DNA of 64,000 bases from an uncultured Olsenella sp. (GTDB lineage Bacteria > Actinomycetota > Coriobacteriia > Coriobacteriales > Atopobiaceae), in NCBI GenBank assembly GCA_900548775.1, contig URLM01000001.1, positions 1 to 64,000 on the forward strand, given 5' to 3'. Made by a program: the position numbers and the translations under genes. Under the pieces are notes generated by a model that saw only the letters and a list, made by a program, of their open reading frames with translations, ran no database searches and was not told the DNA's origin. Position 1 is the first letter of the stretch. Every line of letters begins with the position of its first letter. This document shows, in pieces, positions 42,905-52,786 of this stretch.

Positions 42905-43561
42905 CTAGCCCATCGCCCCTTGGGCGAGAAGGTCGCGAACCTCGAGCAGGCTCGAGCACACGCGCGAGGCGACCGAGCGAATCTCGTCGTCGGGACGGGC
43001 GAGGTCGGGGACCATCACCGTGAAGAACCCGCCTGCAGCGCCCGCCCGCACGCCGTTGAAGGAATCCTCGAGGACCATCGTGCGCGCGGGCTCGGTACCC
43101 AAGCGCCGCGCAGCCTCGAGGAAGACGTCGGGCGCCGGCTTTGCGTGCGCGACCTCGCTGCTGGGAACAACCGCCGCAAAGCGGTCGAGCGCGCCAATGA
43201 AGCGCAGGTTGCGCTCTATGCCCTGCTTGGACGAGGACGAGGCGACTGCGCAGGGGACGCCCTTCTCGCCTAGGAACGCGAGAAGCTCGTCGAGTCCTGG
43301 CTTCTTCTCGACGCCCTTGGAGAAGATCTCTTCGGCAAGTGACGAGAAGTACGCCCAGAACGCCTTCGTGTCGAGCTGGGGGCTTACCATCTCATGGATG
43401 ATGCGGGACGCAGTGTCGCCTGCGGAGCCGCGCACCGCTTCGGCCAGACCGGGCGGAACCGCATAGCCAAAATGGGCAAGCGCCGGCTCCCAGCACTCCA
43501 TCCACACAGGCTCGGTGTCGACCATCAGGCCGTCCATGTCAAAGATGACGCCGTCGAACAT
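42905..43561 (-). CDS. HAD phosphatase, beta-phosphoglucomutase-like
   Basis: 218 residues from the ATG at 43561; GAAGGGG upstream. Motifs FDMDGLMVDTEP (nucleophile near residue 8), VASSSS near 105, KPAPDVFLEAA near 138 and VLEDSFNGVRA near 160 define the C1-cap HAD group containing phosphoglycolate phosphatase and beta-phosphoglucomutase. The substrate is uncertain. Confidence 0.88.
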   Translation of the reverse strand: MFDGVIFDMDGLMVDTEPVWMECWEPALAHFGYAVPPGLAEAVRGSAGDTASRIIHEMVSPQLDTKAFWAYFSSLAEEIFSKGVEKKPGLDELLAFLGEKGVPCAVASSSSKQGIERNLRFIGALDRFAAVVPSSEVAHAKPAPDVFLEAARRLGTEPARTMVLEDSFNGVRAGAAGGFFTVMVPDLARPDDEIRSVASRVCSSLLEVRDLLAQGAMG

Positions 43562-43683
43562 CTGGCGCACCCCTTCCGCCGCTTTCACAGGCACACACTT
43601 CGTTGTAGGGTACCCTAACTGGGAAGTCCTAGAAGTCTCTTCACTTCATCGATACCTTTGTGACGTTCTTGGGGGCTTGCGTT

Positions 43684-44325
43684 ATGCCTGCGTTGGGGAT
43701 TGCTCTGGCCTGCTCGCTCGCCGTGGGATACATCTGTGGGTCCTTCCTCACGGCAGAGCTGGTGAGCAGGCACGTGAGCGGTAAGAGCGCCTTTGACGTA
43801 GGTCAGGGAAACCCCGGCATGGCCAACATAGGCGCCACCTTTGGCACGAGGTGGGCAGCGGTCACGCTCGCAGGAGACATTGCCAAGACGGCCCTCGCGT
43901 TCGCGGTCGCACGCGTTCTCTTCCCAGCCGATGCGGAGGTAGCCGGTACCGTTGCAGTGGTCGGTGCAACGCTCGGACACGTGTTCCCCGCCTGGCATCG
44001 CTTCCGTGGAGGCAAGGGCGTGGCCACGACGTGCGCGGGCATCATCCTCATGACGCCGATGGCAGGTGGGGCGGCGGCGGTCGTGGGCCTTCTCGTCGTG
44101 CTCTTTGGGGGCTACCTCTGCCTTGGAGCCCTCGCGATTCCTGCCACATGGCTCTTGATGGTCCTTGCCTTGGGAGACAAGCTTCACGCAGTCGCCGGAG
44201 TTGCGCTCGTGGCCGTCGCTATATGGTGCCATGGCGGGCCGGCCGCAGGGATCCGAACGGGAAAGACGCCTCGTGCGTCAATAAGCGAGAAGTTCCTCTC
44301 AGCGTTGTTTGGAAAGAAGCGTTAG
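43684..44325 (+). CDS. plsY: Glycerol-3-phosphate acyltransferase PlsY
   Basis: 213 residues from the ATG at 43684; a GTG at 43660 lacks a binding site. A multi-pass membrane protein with the PlsY motifs: GYICGSFLTAE near residue 16, GNPGMANIGATFG near 42 and GHVFPAWHRFRGGKGVATT near 100. It transfers acyl groups from acyl-phosphate to glycerol-3-phosphate, the first step of phospholipid synthesis. The usual partner GpsA is not in the window. Confidence 0.92.
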   Translation: MPALGIALACSLAVGYICGSFLTAELVSRHVSGKSAFDVGQGNPGMANIGATFGTRWAAVTLAGDIAKTALAFAVARVLFPADAEVAGTVAVVGATLGHVFPAWHRFRGGKGVATTCAGIILMTPMAGGAAAVVGLLVVLFGGYLCLGALAIPATWLLMVLALGDKLHAVAGVALVAVAIWCHGGPAAGIRTGKTPRASISEKFLSALFGKKR

Positions 44326-44455
44326 TGCTTAGTAATTGTCTGTCGATGACGTGACGCTCTGCCCGGTCGCGGTTATGTTCGGTACTTACGTTATCTTTAT
44401 ACCCACTGAACATTGCCCTTATATTCGCCACTACGTGGCGACCGAGGAGAAAGCC

Positions 44456-45367
44456 ATGCCAGAAACAGTACCCACGACTGGACTCACAGACATCGATACG
44501 CTCGGCAACATCTGCGCGACGCTCGGTTGCGCACCGGATGACGTCACAGAGTTCTCCCCCATCGAGGAGGGTCTCACCAACGACTCGTTCCGCTTTGTCG
44601 CCAAGGGGAAGGCCTACGTCTACCGCAAGCCTGGGGCCGGAACCGAGAAGATCATCAGTCGCGAGGGAGAGGCCTTCGCCCAAGGCGTCGCCGCCAAGCT
44701 TGGGCTCGACCGCACCTTCATCTACGAGGACCCAAAGCGCGGCTGGAAGATCTCGCACTTCGTTGATGGCTGCGTTCCCTTCGACTACCACAACGAAAAG
44801 CACGTGAGGCGCGCCATGGAGATGGCGAGGCAGCTCCACTCCTGTGGCGTCACGTCCACATGGAGCTTCGACGTCTTCGAGAACACCCGTGGCATCCTCG
44901 AGCTTCTGAGCGACGAGGAGAGGGGCCGCTATGAGGACTTCAATCAGATTCGAGCCCTCATCGACGGACTCGAGGAGCGCGTCCGCGCGACCTCGGGCGC
45001 GCCAGTCCTCTGCCACAACGACTTCTACGACCCAAACTTCCTGGTGAGGGGCGAGGAGATCTCGCTTATCGACTGGGAGTATTCCGGCATGTCCGACTAC
45101 GCAAGCGACCTCGGGACCTTCATCTGCTGCAGCGACTACAGCTACGACGAGGCGCTCGACGTGCTCCGCGAGTACTTCCAGCGCGAGCCAAGCGCCGGCG
45201 AGCTCTTCCACTGCGTCTCGTACGTGGCGTTCGCAGCCTGGTATTGGTTCGTATGGGCGCTCTACAAGGACCAGTGCGGCGACCCGGTGGGAGACTGGCA
45301 GGACCTCTGGCACCGCTATGCATCCGAGTACGGCAGACGCGCGGAACAGTTGGCATCTGAGGCCTAG
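44456..45367 (+). CDS. Choline/ethanolamine kinase-like phosphotransferase (LicA family)
   Basis: 303 residues from the ATG at 44456, preceded by GAGGAGAAA. APH/ChoK-fold kinase: GLTNDSFRF near residue 40, catalytic LCHNDFYDPNFLV near 185 (HxD....N) and LIDWEYSG near 205 (metal Asp). Choline and ethanolamine kinases share this exact arrangement. The EutH permease follows 88 bases downstream, so ethanolamine is the best guess for the substrate. Confidence 0.85.
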   Translation: MPETVPTTGLTDIDTLGNICATLGCAPDDVTEFSPIEEGLTNDSFRFVAKGKAYVYRKPGAGTEKIISREGEAFAQGVAAKLGLDRTFIYEDPKRGWKISHFVDGCVPFDYHNEKHVRRAMEMARQLHSCGVTSTWSFDVFENTRGILELLSDEERGRYEDFNQIRALIDGLEERVRATSGAPVLCHNDFYDPNFLVRGEEISLIDWEYSGMSDYASDLGTFICCSDYSYDEALDVLREYFQREPSAGELFHCVSYVAFAAWYWFVWALYKDQCGDPVGDWQDLWHRYASEYGRRAEQLASEA

Positions 45368-45454
45368 AGACCGCGAGAGAAGCGACAGACGCACCAGGCT
45401 GGCACCGTTCGTGGGAGCCAGGCCTTCGCGTGCCTTTGAAACGTTGGGAGCAGC

Positions 45455-46672
45455 ATGGAAGTCTTTGGCAGAATCGTCGTCTTCATCATCATGGGTTGCG
45501 CGGCAGCGGGGTGCATCGCCTCGATCGTGCGCCCCGAGAGCGAGCTGGGAAAGGAGTTCGTCGCAGGCATAGACTCCATCGGCCCCATCTTCTTGCCGGT
45601 TGCGGGCATCATGGCGTCTGCCCCCTACCTCACCGCGTTTGTCTCGACGGTCTTTGGCCCCCTCTTCGGTGCCCTCGGCGCCGATCCCGCCATGGCGGCC
45701 ACGACCTTCATCGCCGTGGACATGGGCGGCTACCAGCTGGCAGACGCCCTCGCGCAGACGAGGGAGAGCTGGATCATGGCCATGATGACCGGGTACATGG
45801 CAGGCGCGACCATCGTCTTCACCGTGCCCGTGGCGCTCAAGATGCTCGAGGTGAAGGACCGCAAGTACCTCGCCCTTGGCGTCATGAGCGGTCTTCTCGC
45901 CATCCCCATTGGCGTGTTTGTGGCAAGCGCCGTCATCGCGCTCGCGAACCCCGTGATTCGCGAGACGGTCTCGACCAACGCCGCCGCCACCTACCAGCTT
46001 GCCCTCACGTGGTCCCAGATCGCCCACAACCTGGTGCCGCTGGTCATCATCTGCGTGGCGCTGGCCGTTGGCCTCGCTACCAAGCCCGACGCCATGATCC
46101 GTGGCTTCATCGTCTTTGGTCACGTGCTCGACAGCGTGCTCAAGGTGGTCTTCGTCGTGGTTGTCATCGAGTACTTCACCGGGCTCTTCTCGACCGTCTT
46201 TGGGGCCTTTGGCTTTGATCCCATCATCGCGGACGAGCAGGACCAGTTCCGTGCGCTGGAGGTCTCCGGAGCCATCGGCATGATGCTCTGCGGTGCCTTC
46301 CCCATGGTGTGGCTCATCAAGACCTACCTCGCCAAGCCCCTCTCGAAGATTGGCCGCGCGGTGGGCCTGAGCTCCGACGCCACCGCCGGGCTTCTCGCCG
46401 CCTCCGCCAACGTGCTGGCTGCCCTTGCCATGGTCAAGGACCTCAAGGCGCGCGACAAGGTCATCGTGATCTCCTTCAGCGTGTGCTGCGCCTTCCTCTT
46501 TGGCGACCACCTCTCCTTCACCGCCAACTTCCAGCCAACGCTCATCGTGCCCGTACTCCTGGGTAAGCTCGCAGGCGGGGTCTGCGCCATCTTCTTTGCA
46601 ACGCGGCTTGCGATCCGAAAGGCCGAGGAACTCGAGGCGCACGACCTCGCAACGGGGGAACTCGAAGGCTAG
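45455..46672 (+). CDS. eutH: Ethanolamine permease EutH-like
   Basis: 405 residues, with 10-11 TM helices. The length and the segments SIGPIFLPVAGIMASAPYL, GADPAMAATTFIAVDMGG and CCAFLFGDHLSFTANFQP match EutH. No other eut genes (ammonia lyase, microcompartment shell) are present. Here it is paired with an ethanolamine/choline-type kinase, suggesting salvage into phosphoethanolamine rather than degradation. Confidence 0.88.
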   Translation: MEVFGRIVVFIIMGCAAAGCIASIVRPESELGKEFVAGIDSIGPIFLPVAGIMASAPYLTAFVSTVFGPLFGALGADPAMAATTFIAVDMGGYQLADALAQTRESWIMAMMTGYMAGATIVFTVPVALKMLEVKDRKYLALGVMSGLLAIPIGVFVASAVIALANPVIRETVSTNAAATYQLALTWSQIAHNLVPLVIICVALAVGLATKPDAMIRGFIVFGHVLDSVLKVVFVVVVIEYFTGLFSTVFGAFGFDPIIADEQDQFRALEVSGAIGMMLCGAFPMVWLIKTYLAKPLSKIGRAVGLSSDATAGLLAASANVLAALAMVKDLKARDKVIVISFSVCCAFLFGDHLSFTANFQPTLIVPVLLGKLAGGVCAIFFATRLAIRKAEELEAHDLATGELEG

Positions 46673-46835
46673 CGGGGCGTCCTTCGGGCCTCCGCACGGC
46701 CACATGCGCGCCTACCACTCGCCGGCAACGGTGGCCCACACGCAGCCCCATTCTGCTCGGCCACGGACATCTGCCCGCTCCCCTCGAGGCGGCAAACAAT
46801 AATGTTTGCTCAGCCATGACGGAGGAAGGGGCAGC

Positions 46836-47858
46836 ATGTCCACAGAGGTCACCCTAGAGCGCTTCACGTTCCCCTCGACAGACGGCACGCCGACCATCAG
46901 CGCCTGCGCCTGGTGGCCGGCGGGGATGGGGCCGAGCGGGGCCGCACAGGCACCATCGCCGCGCGGCGTCGTGCAGCTCGTCCATGGCATGGCCGAGCAC
47001 ATCGACCGCTACGACACCTTCGCGCGATTCCTCGCGTCCCACGGGTTTCTTGTGGTGGGGCACGACCAAATCGGCCACGGGCGCTCCTGCGCCCCCGAGC
47101 ACTGGGGCGAGCTGCCCGTTGGCCGCGGGGCAAAGGCACTCGTTGAGGACATCGACGTCCTGCGCAGCATGACGCAGGAGCGCGTGGCCCCCGCCACCCC
47201 TTACGTCCTCTTCGGCCACAGCATGGGCAGCTTTGAGGTCCGCTCCTACATCGCGCACCATGGTGAGGGCCTGGCTGGGGCCATCATCTGCGGCACGGGC
47301 TTCCTTCCCGCCGCCGCGTCGGACGTGGCCCTCAAGATCACGTGGCTCGAGTCCTTCTTCAAGGGCGCCGACCACCGCTCCGCCTTGGTCGACTCCATGG
47401 GGGCGGGCGGCTACGGGAAGGCCATCCCAAATGCGCGGACCAACCTCGACTGGCTCTCCCACAATCGCAGGAACGTCGACGAGTACATCGCAGACCCCTC
47501 CTGCGGCTTCATGTTCTCGGTTGGGGCATATCACGAGCTTGCCGTCCTCACCTCCGAGGCCAACTCCCCCGCCTGCGCCGCGGCCGTGCCGCATGACCTC
47601 CCGCTCCTCTTCATAGCCGGCTCGGAGGACCCCGTCGGCGACAACGGCGAGGGCGTCGAGAAGGCCGCCGCGCTCGCGCGCGGGGCAGGCTCCACCGAGG
47701 TCACGGTGAAGCTCTATCCCCACATGCGACACGAGATCTTGAACGAGAACGGCTGCGAGCAGGTCTTTGCCGACGTGCTTGCTTGGGTCGAGAAGCACGC
47801 AATGGCCCGTACCAACGATGGCGTGCCTGCGCCAAGCGGCAAGACCGAGGAGTGCTAG
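46836..47858 (+). CDS. Alpha/beta hydrolase, monoacylglycerol lipase-like
   Basis: 340 residues from the ATG at 46836 (GGAGGAAGGG upstream). [16 protein letters not shown] near residue 50, nucleophile elbow [11 protein letters not shown] near 125, [10 protein letters not shown] near 262 (catalytic Asp) and [10 protein letters not shown] near 295 (catalytic His) match the MGL/lysophospholipase group. No signal peptide. It ends two bases before glycerol kinase, so it probably releases glycerol that GlpK then phosphorylates. Confidence 0.88.
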   Translation: MSTEVTLERFTFPSTDGTPTISACAWWPAGMGPSGAAQAPSPRGVVQLVHGMAEHIDRYDTFARFLASHGFLVVGHDQIGHGRSCAPEHWGELPVGRGAKALVEDIDVLRSMTQERVAPATPYVLFGHSMGSFEVRSYIAHHGEGLAGAIICGTGFLPAAASDVALKITWLESFFKGADHRSALVDSMGAGGYGKAIPNARTNLDWLSHNRRNVDEYIADPSCGFMFSVGAYHELAVLTSEANSPACAAAVPHDLPLLFIAGSEDPVGDNGEGVEKAAALARGAGSTEVTVKLYPHMRHEILNENGCEQVFADVLAWVEKHAMARTNDGVPAPSGKTEEC

Positions 47859-47860
47859 CC

Positions 47861-49354
47861 ATGGCAACCGAGAAGTACGTCATCGCACTCGACCAGGGCA
47901 CCACCTCGAGCCGTGCCGTGCTCATCAACCGAGCTGGCCGTATGGTCGACTGCGTGCAGCGCCCCTTCCAGCAGATCTTCCCCAAGCCGGGCTGGGTCGA
48001 GCACAACCCGCAGGACATTCTCTACTCGCAGCTTGGCTCGCTCACGGAGCTTCTCGCCAGGCGCGGCCTCACGGTCGAGGACATAGACTCCATCGGCATC
48101 GACAACCAGCGCGAGACCACCATAGTGTGGGACCCAACCACCGGCCAGCCCGTCTACAACGCCATCGTCTGGCAGTGCAGGCGCACCGCAGACCTGGTGG
48201 AGCAGCTCTGCGGCACGCCGGAGGCCCGGCGGATGATCCAGGAGAAGACGGGGCTCCTCCCCGATGCGTACTTCTCCGCCAGCAAGATTCGCTGGATCCT
48301 CGACAACGTGCCTGGCGCAAGGGAACGAGCCGAGGCGGGCGAGCTGCTCTTTGGCACCGTTGACACCTGGCTCGTGTGGGTGCTCACCGGTGGCCTGGTT
48401 CACGCGACCGATGTCACCAACGCCAGTCGCACGATGCTCTACAACATCCACGAGGACTGTTGGGACAAGGACCTCCTCAACCTCTTTGGCATTCCGGAAT
48501 CCATAATGCCCGAGGTCAGGCGCTCGAGTGGCTCCTTTGGCGAGACGAGCTACCCAGGCGTGCCCGCCGGCATCCCCATCACCGGCGTGGCCGGCGACCA
48601 GCAGGCAGCCCTCTTCGGGCAGTGCTGCTTCGAGCCTGGGCAGGCCAAGAACACCTATGGGACCGGCTGCTTCATGCTCATGCACACGGGACATGAGGCG
48701 CGAGCGAGCAAGAGCAACCTTGTCACGACCATCGTCGCCTCGGCACCCAACGTTGAGGGCACCGAGTACGCACTCGAAGGTTCCGTCTTTGTGGCGGGCG
48801 CGCTCATCCAGTGGCTTCGCGACGAGCTGGGGATCGTCCAGAACGCCGCCGACACCGAGTGGATGGCGAAGAGCGTGGAGGACACGGGCGGGGTCTACAT
48901 CGTGCCGGCGTTCACGGGGCTGGGGGCGCCCTGGTGGAAGCCGGACGCTCGTGGCGCGATTCTGGGCATCACACGCGGAACCACCCGCAACCACATCGCC
49001 CGCGCAGCGCTCGAGGCGCTCGCGTACCAGATCCTCGACCTTTCCGACGCCATGGCCAAGGACGCCGGGCACCCGCTGGGCGTTCTCAACGTCGATGGCG
49101 GCGCCAGCGCGAACAGTTTCCTCATGCAGTTCCAGGCAGACCTCTTGGGCTGCGAGCTGAGAAGGCCGCAGAACACCGAGACGACCTCACTTGGCGCTGC
49201 GTTTCTCGCGGGACTGTCGACCGGCTACTGGAGTGGGACCGACGAGCTTCGGGCGCTGCGCGAGACGGACGACGTGTTCCGCCGCCAGATGGACCCGGAG
49301 CGCGTTGGCAGGCTCGTCACTGGCTGGCACGAGGCCGTGCGCCGCGTGATGTAG
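47861..49354 (+). CDS. glpK: Glycerol kinase
   Basis: 497 residues, typical length. FGGY signatures: [12 protein letters not shown] near residue 7, [15 protein letters not shown] near 77, GTVDTWLVW near 165, [15 protein letters not shown] near 240 and [15 protein letters not shown] near 410. It converts glycerol to glycerol-3-phosphate. No GlpF, GlpD or GlpO is in the window. GAGGAG lies inside the end of the lipase gene. Confidence 0.95.
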   Translation: MATEKYVIALDQGTTSSRAVLINRAGRMVDCVQRPFQQIFPKPGWVEHNPQDILYSQLGSLTELLARRGLTVEDIDSIGIDNQRETTIVWDPTTGQPVYNAIVWQCRRTADLVEQLCGTPEARRMIQEKTGLLPDAYFSASKIRWILDNVPGARERAEAGELLFGTVDTWLVWVLTGGLVHATDVTNASRTMLYNIHEDCWDKDLLNLFGIPESIMPEVRRSSGSFGETSYPGVPAGIPITGVAGDQQAALFGQCCFEPGQAKNTYGTGCFMLMHTGHEARASKSNLVTTIVASAPNVEGTEYALEGSVFVAGALIQWLRDELGIVQNAADTEWMAKSVEDTGGVYIVPAFTGLGAPWWKPDARGAILGITRGTTRNHIARAALEALAYQILDLSDAMAKDAGHPLGVLNVDGGASANSFLMQFQADLLGCELRRPQNTETTSLGAAFLAGLSTGYWSGTDELRALRETDDVFRRQMDPERVGRLVTGWHEAVRRVM

Positions 49355-49392
49355 GTGGGCGAGCACGGCGGGCCTGCGCGCGTCACAGCCTG

Positions 49393-49465
49393 CGCGCGTC
49401 ACACATTCGTTATCGATTGTGTGACGCGCGCTGGTCGATACACATTCGGGTGACGAATGTGTATC
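49393..49465. terminator. Two consecutive hairpins between glpK and metH
   Basis: CGCGCGTCACAC (49393-49404) pairs with 49419-49430, and GATACACATTCG (49437-49448) pairs with 49454-49465. Both stems are perfect 12-mers and share CACATTCG. They separate two convergent genes and may stop transcripts from both sides. No long T-run is present. Confidence 0.6.
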
Positions 49466-49527
49466 GAAGGCAAGCCCTTATCAGCAATCCGTTGACCGGG
49501 ATAACCTGTTGACCGTGATAGAAGGCC

Positions 49528-52056
49528 CTACCCCAGCACCTCCGCCGCAATGCGAGCGGTCTCGGTGGCGTCCTTCGCATAGAAGTCCGCCCCGACCATC
49601 TTCGCGTACTCGGGGTTGAGCACGGCACCTCCCACCACGACCTTGCACCAGGGGGCCTCCTTGCGGAGAAGCTCGATGGTCTCTGCCATAGCGGGCACGG
49701 TCGCGGTCATGAGGGCAGAGAGGCCGCAGAGCAGCACGTGGTCTTTGACCACGGCGTCGGCGACAACCTGGGGCGGCACGTCTCGGCCGAGGTCGATGAC
49801 GTTGTATCCGTAGTTCTCGAGCAGCATGCGCACGATGTTCTTGCCAATGTCGTGGATGTCGCCATGGACGGTGCACACCACGATGGAGCCCTTCTCGGGA
49901 ACGTTGGCGTCCTGCGCGCCGGCATCCACCGCCTTCTTGATGGTCTCGAAGCCTGCCTTTGCCGCCTCGGCGGATGCCATGAGCTGGGGCAGGAAGAAGA
50001 CCCCCTTCTCGAAGCGCTCCCCCACCACGTCGAGCGCGGGGATGAGGACCTCGTTGATGGCGAACATGGGGTCGTGCTCCTCGATGACCTGGGCCACCAC
50101 CTCGGGCATGGGTCCCTTGCGGCCGGCAAGCACAAGCTCGCGGGCACGGGCGGCGGGATCTGCGGGCTCGGCGGACGTCGCGGCAGCCGTCGCCGAGACA
50201 CCGGCAGGGGACGCCGCGGGCTTCTCGGCGGAAGACGCCGACGCTGGGGCACGGTCGCTTCTCTCCGCATAGTTGGCGACAAAGTGCTGGGCGCTCTCGT
50301 CCTCGCCCGAGAGCACGCGCCAGGAGTCGACCACGTCCATCATGCGGGTGAGACAGGGGTTGATGATGGCAAGGTCAAGGCCGGCCGAGAAGGCCGCCGC
50401 CAGGAAGGTCCCGTTCACGAGCGGCCTGAAGGGCAGGCCGAAGCTTATGTTGCTCACCCCAAGCACGGTGCGAACGCCGGGAAGCTCCTGCTTGACCAGT
50501 CGTATGGCGTCGAGAATGGCCCTGGGCTGGGTCTGGTCCGTCGAGGCGGCCATGGTGAGGCAGTCTATGACCACGTCATGGCGTGGGATGCCGAGCTTCT
50601 CGCACTCGCGAACGATCTTCCGGGCAACGGCGAGACGGCCCCCTGCCGTTGCGGGGATGCCGTCCTCGTCGAGGGTGAGCCCCACCACCGCGCAACCGTA
50701 GTGCTTCACGATGGGGAGCACGTCCGCCATGGTCTGGGCCTTGCCGTTGGTTGAGTTGATAAGCGCCTTGCCCGGGTAGCTGCGCACGGCCGCCTCGATC
50801 ACGGCCGGGTCCGCGGCGTCGATCTGCAGGGGAAGCGTGCTCACGCCCTGAAGCTCCGAGACGAGCTGGCACATCACGGCACGCTCGTCTATCTCGGGCA
50901 GGCCGGCATTCACGTCAAGGATCTGCGCCCCGGCACGGCCCTGCTCGATGGCCATGTTCATCACGTAGTCGTGGTCGCCCGAGCGCAGCGCCTCCTTCAT
51001 CAGGCGCTTGCCGGTGGGGTTGATGCGCTCGCCTATGACGCCCACCTGACCGTAGTCGAGCGAGCAGACCTCCTGCGCGCTCGAGACGGCAAAGCTGTCG
51101 CGCACATGGCGGGCGGCAGGCATGCGGCCGGCGAGAAGCCCGTGCTCGCGGGCGATGTGCGCGGGCGTCGTGCCGCAGCAGCCGCCAATCACGGTGACGC
51201 CAGCGTCCAGCATCTCGGCGACGGCCCCCGCATACTCCTCGGGGCCCACGTCGTACGTGGTCACGCCATCCACCACGTGCGGCAGCCCGGCATTTGCCTG
51301 CGCCATCACGGGGCAGGACGTCCATGGGAGCATGCGCTCCACGAGCGGCGCCACCGCGGCGGGTCCGAGCCCGCAGTTGATGCCCACGACGTCTGCCCCC
51401 AGCGAGGAGAGCGTGACTGCGGCCGCCTCCGGCGTGGTCCCCAAAAACGTGCGCCCGTCCTCGCCAAAGGTCATGGTCACGAACGCAGGAAGGTCAGAGT
51501 TCTCGCGCACGGCGAGAAGCGCGGCCTTCGCCTCGGCAAGGTCGGCCATGGTCTCGATAACGAAAAGATCCGCACCTGCTGCGTCTGCCGCCCGAACCTG
51601 CTCGGCAAAGAGGTCGTACGCGTCGTCGAAGGGCAGCGGACCCATGGGCTCGAGAAGCTGCCCCGTGGGGCCGAGGTCGGCAGCCACGTAGCGAGCACCC
51701 GATTCCCGCGCACACGAGACGGCGGCCGATAAGACCTCGCCAACGCTCGCGGCATCCCCCAACTTGGCAGAGTTGGCACCAAATGTGTTGGTGGTCACGA
51801 CCTCGGCACCCGCGGCGACATAGGCGGCGTGGACCTCCCGAATCTCGGAGGGGTTCGTGAGGCAGAGCAGCTCGGGAAGCTCGCCCGCGGCAAGGCCCCG
51901 AGCCTGGAGCTGCGTTCCCATGGCCCCATCGAAGAGCAGGAACTCCTCGCCACGAAGCACGGCGGCAAGATGCTCGTCGCGCACACGGCGGGGGCGAGGG
52001 GCAAGCCGGTCCTTTGGCCAGCGCGACTCTCCCCTTGCGAAACCATTGGCGCTCAT
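49528..52056 (-). CDS. metH: Methionine synthase, B12-dependent, lacking reactivation domain
   Basis: 842 residues. Domains: homocysteine-binding (about 30-320; zinc cysteines in VGINCGLG and GGCCGTTP), pterin-binding (about 345-610; GERINPTGKRLMKEAL), an Ala/Ser/Pro linker (about 625-650), B12 cap and Rossmann domain (about 655-842) with DIHDIGKN at 733, His735 being the cobalt ligand. Full-length MetH has a C-terminal AdoMet-binding reactivation domain; here it is encoded separately by 52075-52782. The start follows AGGAG. It methylates homocysteine using methyltetrahydrofolate from MetF. Confidence 0.95.
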   Translation of the reverse strand: MSANGFARGESRWPKDRLAPRPRRVRDEHLAAVLRGEEFLLFDGAMGTQLQARGLAAGELPELLCLTNPSEIREVHAAYVAAGAEVVTTNTFGANSAKLGDAASVGEVLSAAVSCARESGARYVAADLGPTGQLLEPMGPLPFDDAYDLFAEQVRAADAAGADLFVIETMADLAEAKAALLAVRENSDLPAFVTMTFGEDGRTFLGTTPEAAAVTLSSLGADVVGINCGLGPAAVAPLVERMLPWTSCPVMAQANAGLPHVVDGVTTYDVGPEEYAGAVAEMLDAGVTVIGGCCGTTPAHIAREHGLLAGRMPAARHVRDSFAVSSAQEVCSLDYGQVGVIGERINPTGKRLMKEALRSGDHDYVMNMAIEQGRAGAQILDVNAGLPEIDERAVMCQLVSELQGVSTLPLQIDAADPAVIEAAVRSYPGKALINSTNGKAQTMADVLPIVKHYGCAVVGLTLDEDGIPATAGGRLAVARKIVRECEKLGIPRHDVVIDCLTMAASTDQTQPRAILDAIRLVKQELPGVRTVLGVSNISFGLPFRPLVNGTFLAAAFSAGLDLAIINPCLTRMMDVVDSWRVLSGEDESAQHFVANYAERSDRAPASASSAEKPAASPAGVSATAAATSAEPADPAARARELVLAGRKGPMPEVVAQVIEEHDPMFAINEVLIPALDVVGERFEKGVFFLPQLMASAEAAKAGFETIKKAVDAGAQDANVPEKGSIVVCTVHGDIHDIGKNIVRMLLENYGYNVIDLGRDVPPQVVADAVVKDHVLLCGLSALMTATVPAMAETIELLRKEAPWCKVVVGGAVLNPEYAKMVGADFYAKDATETARIAAEVLG

Positions 52057-52074
52057 GGGCAGCTCCTCTCGCCG

Positions 52075-52782
52075 CTATCCGCGACATGTGTGGCCGGTTG
52101 GCCGTATGGTGCAGAAGTCAAAGCATGGGCAGCCCGCGCAGCTCGCATGCGTGGAGGGCTGCATCGCATCGAAGAGCCCCACCACGGCCGTCACGCTCTT
52201 GGTTGGCACCATGAGCAGGGTATCCGTGAGCGTGATGCCCAGCTGGCGCTGGGCGTCGAGCGCCTGCAGAAGGACTGGTTGGGTCGTCATGGGCATGTCC
52301 CCGTAGCCGGGGCTAAAGCGGAAGTTCGAGAAGAGCCCGCGCTCGTGGCCTGCGGCGACGATGGAGGCCTCGCAGGCGTCCGCCGCACGCTCGACCAGCG
52401 CGGTTGCCGCCGCGTCGAACACCACCTGGCCAACGCGGTCGGTGAGCGAGAGGCGTCGAAGCTCGCGCTCGACCCCCATGCCCACGGTCACGGCCATGAC
52501 GCCAACCGCGACGGCACCGTCCATATGCTCTTGCATGGAGCGCCCGAGAAGCTCGAGCGACGTGCCGGAAAGCCGGACGATGGGCGTGCCGTCCTCCTTG
52601 GTCCCACGACCCTCCACCTCAAAGAGCCGCCACACGCCGCGAGGCGCACCGATGGAGAGACACCGCTCAACGCCACCGTCGATGCGTCCCTCGAGTTCCT
52701 GGGTCATCTCCTGACCCGCATAGCCAAGGTAGCGAAGGACCTCGGCGCGGTCGACGGAGTCTATTGCATACGACTCGACCAC
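52075..52782 (-). CDS. Separate methionine synthase reactivation domain
   Basis: 235 residues from a GTG at 52782, which has GGGGTGAT 3-4 bases upstream and follows the metF stop by 4 bases; an ATG at 52818 inside metF is the alternative. The EVLRYLGYAGQ start and the C-terminal NFRFSPGYGDMP...QPVLLQALDAQRQLGITLTD match the MetH activation domain (the RxxPGYG-like AdoMet/turnover motif). The tail has CAGCPCFDFC, which may bind iron-sulfur or zinc. A split MetH is known in Thermotoga and other anaerobes. It provides reductive methylation of inactive B12. Confidence 0.87.
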   Translation of the reverse strand: MVESYAIDSVDRAEVLRYLGYAGQEMTQELEGRIDGGVERCLSIGAPRGVWRLFEVEGRGTKEDGTPIVRLSGTSLELLGRSMQEHMDGAVAVGVMAVTVGMGVERELRRLSLTDRVGQVVFDAAATALVERAADACEASIVAAGHERGLFSNFRFSPGYGDMPMTTQPVLLQALDAQRQLGITLTDTLLMVPTKSVTAVVGLFDAMQPSTHASCAGCPCFDFCTIRPTGHTCRG

Positions 52783-52786
52783 AGCA

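Noticed and set aside
45455..46672. Ethanolamine degradation/microcompartment locus
   Set aside because: Only EutH is present; no ammonia lyase or shell genes lie in the window.
44219..46705. 828-codon minus-strand open frame opposite the kinase and EutH genes
   Set aside because: Antisense shadow of two well-supported genes; no domain recognised.
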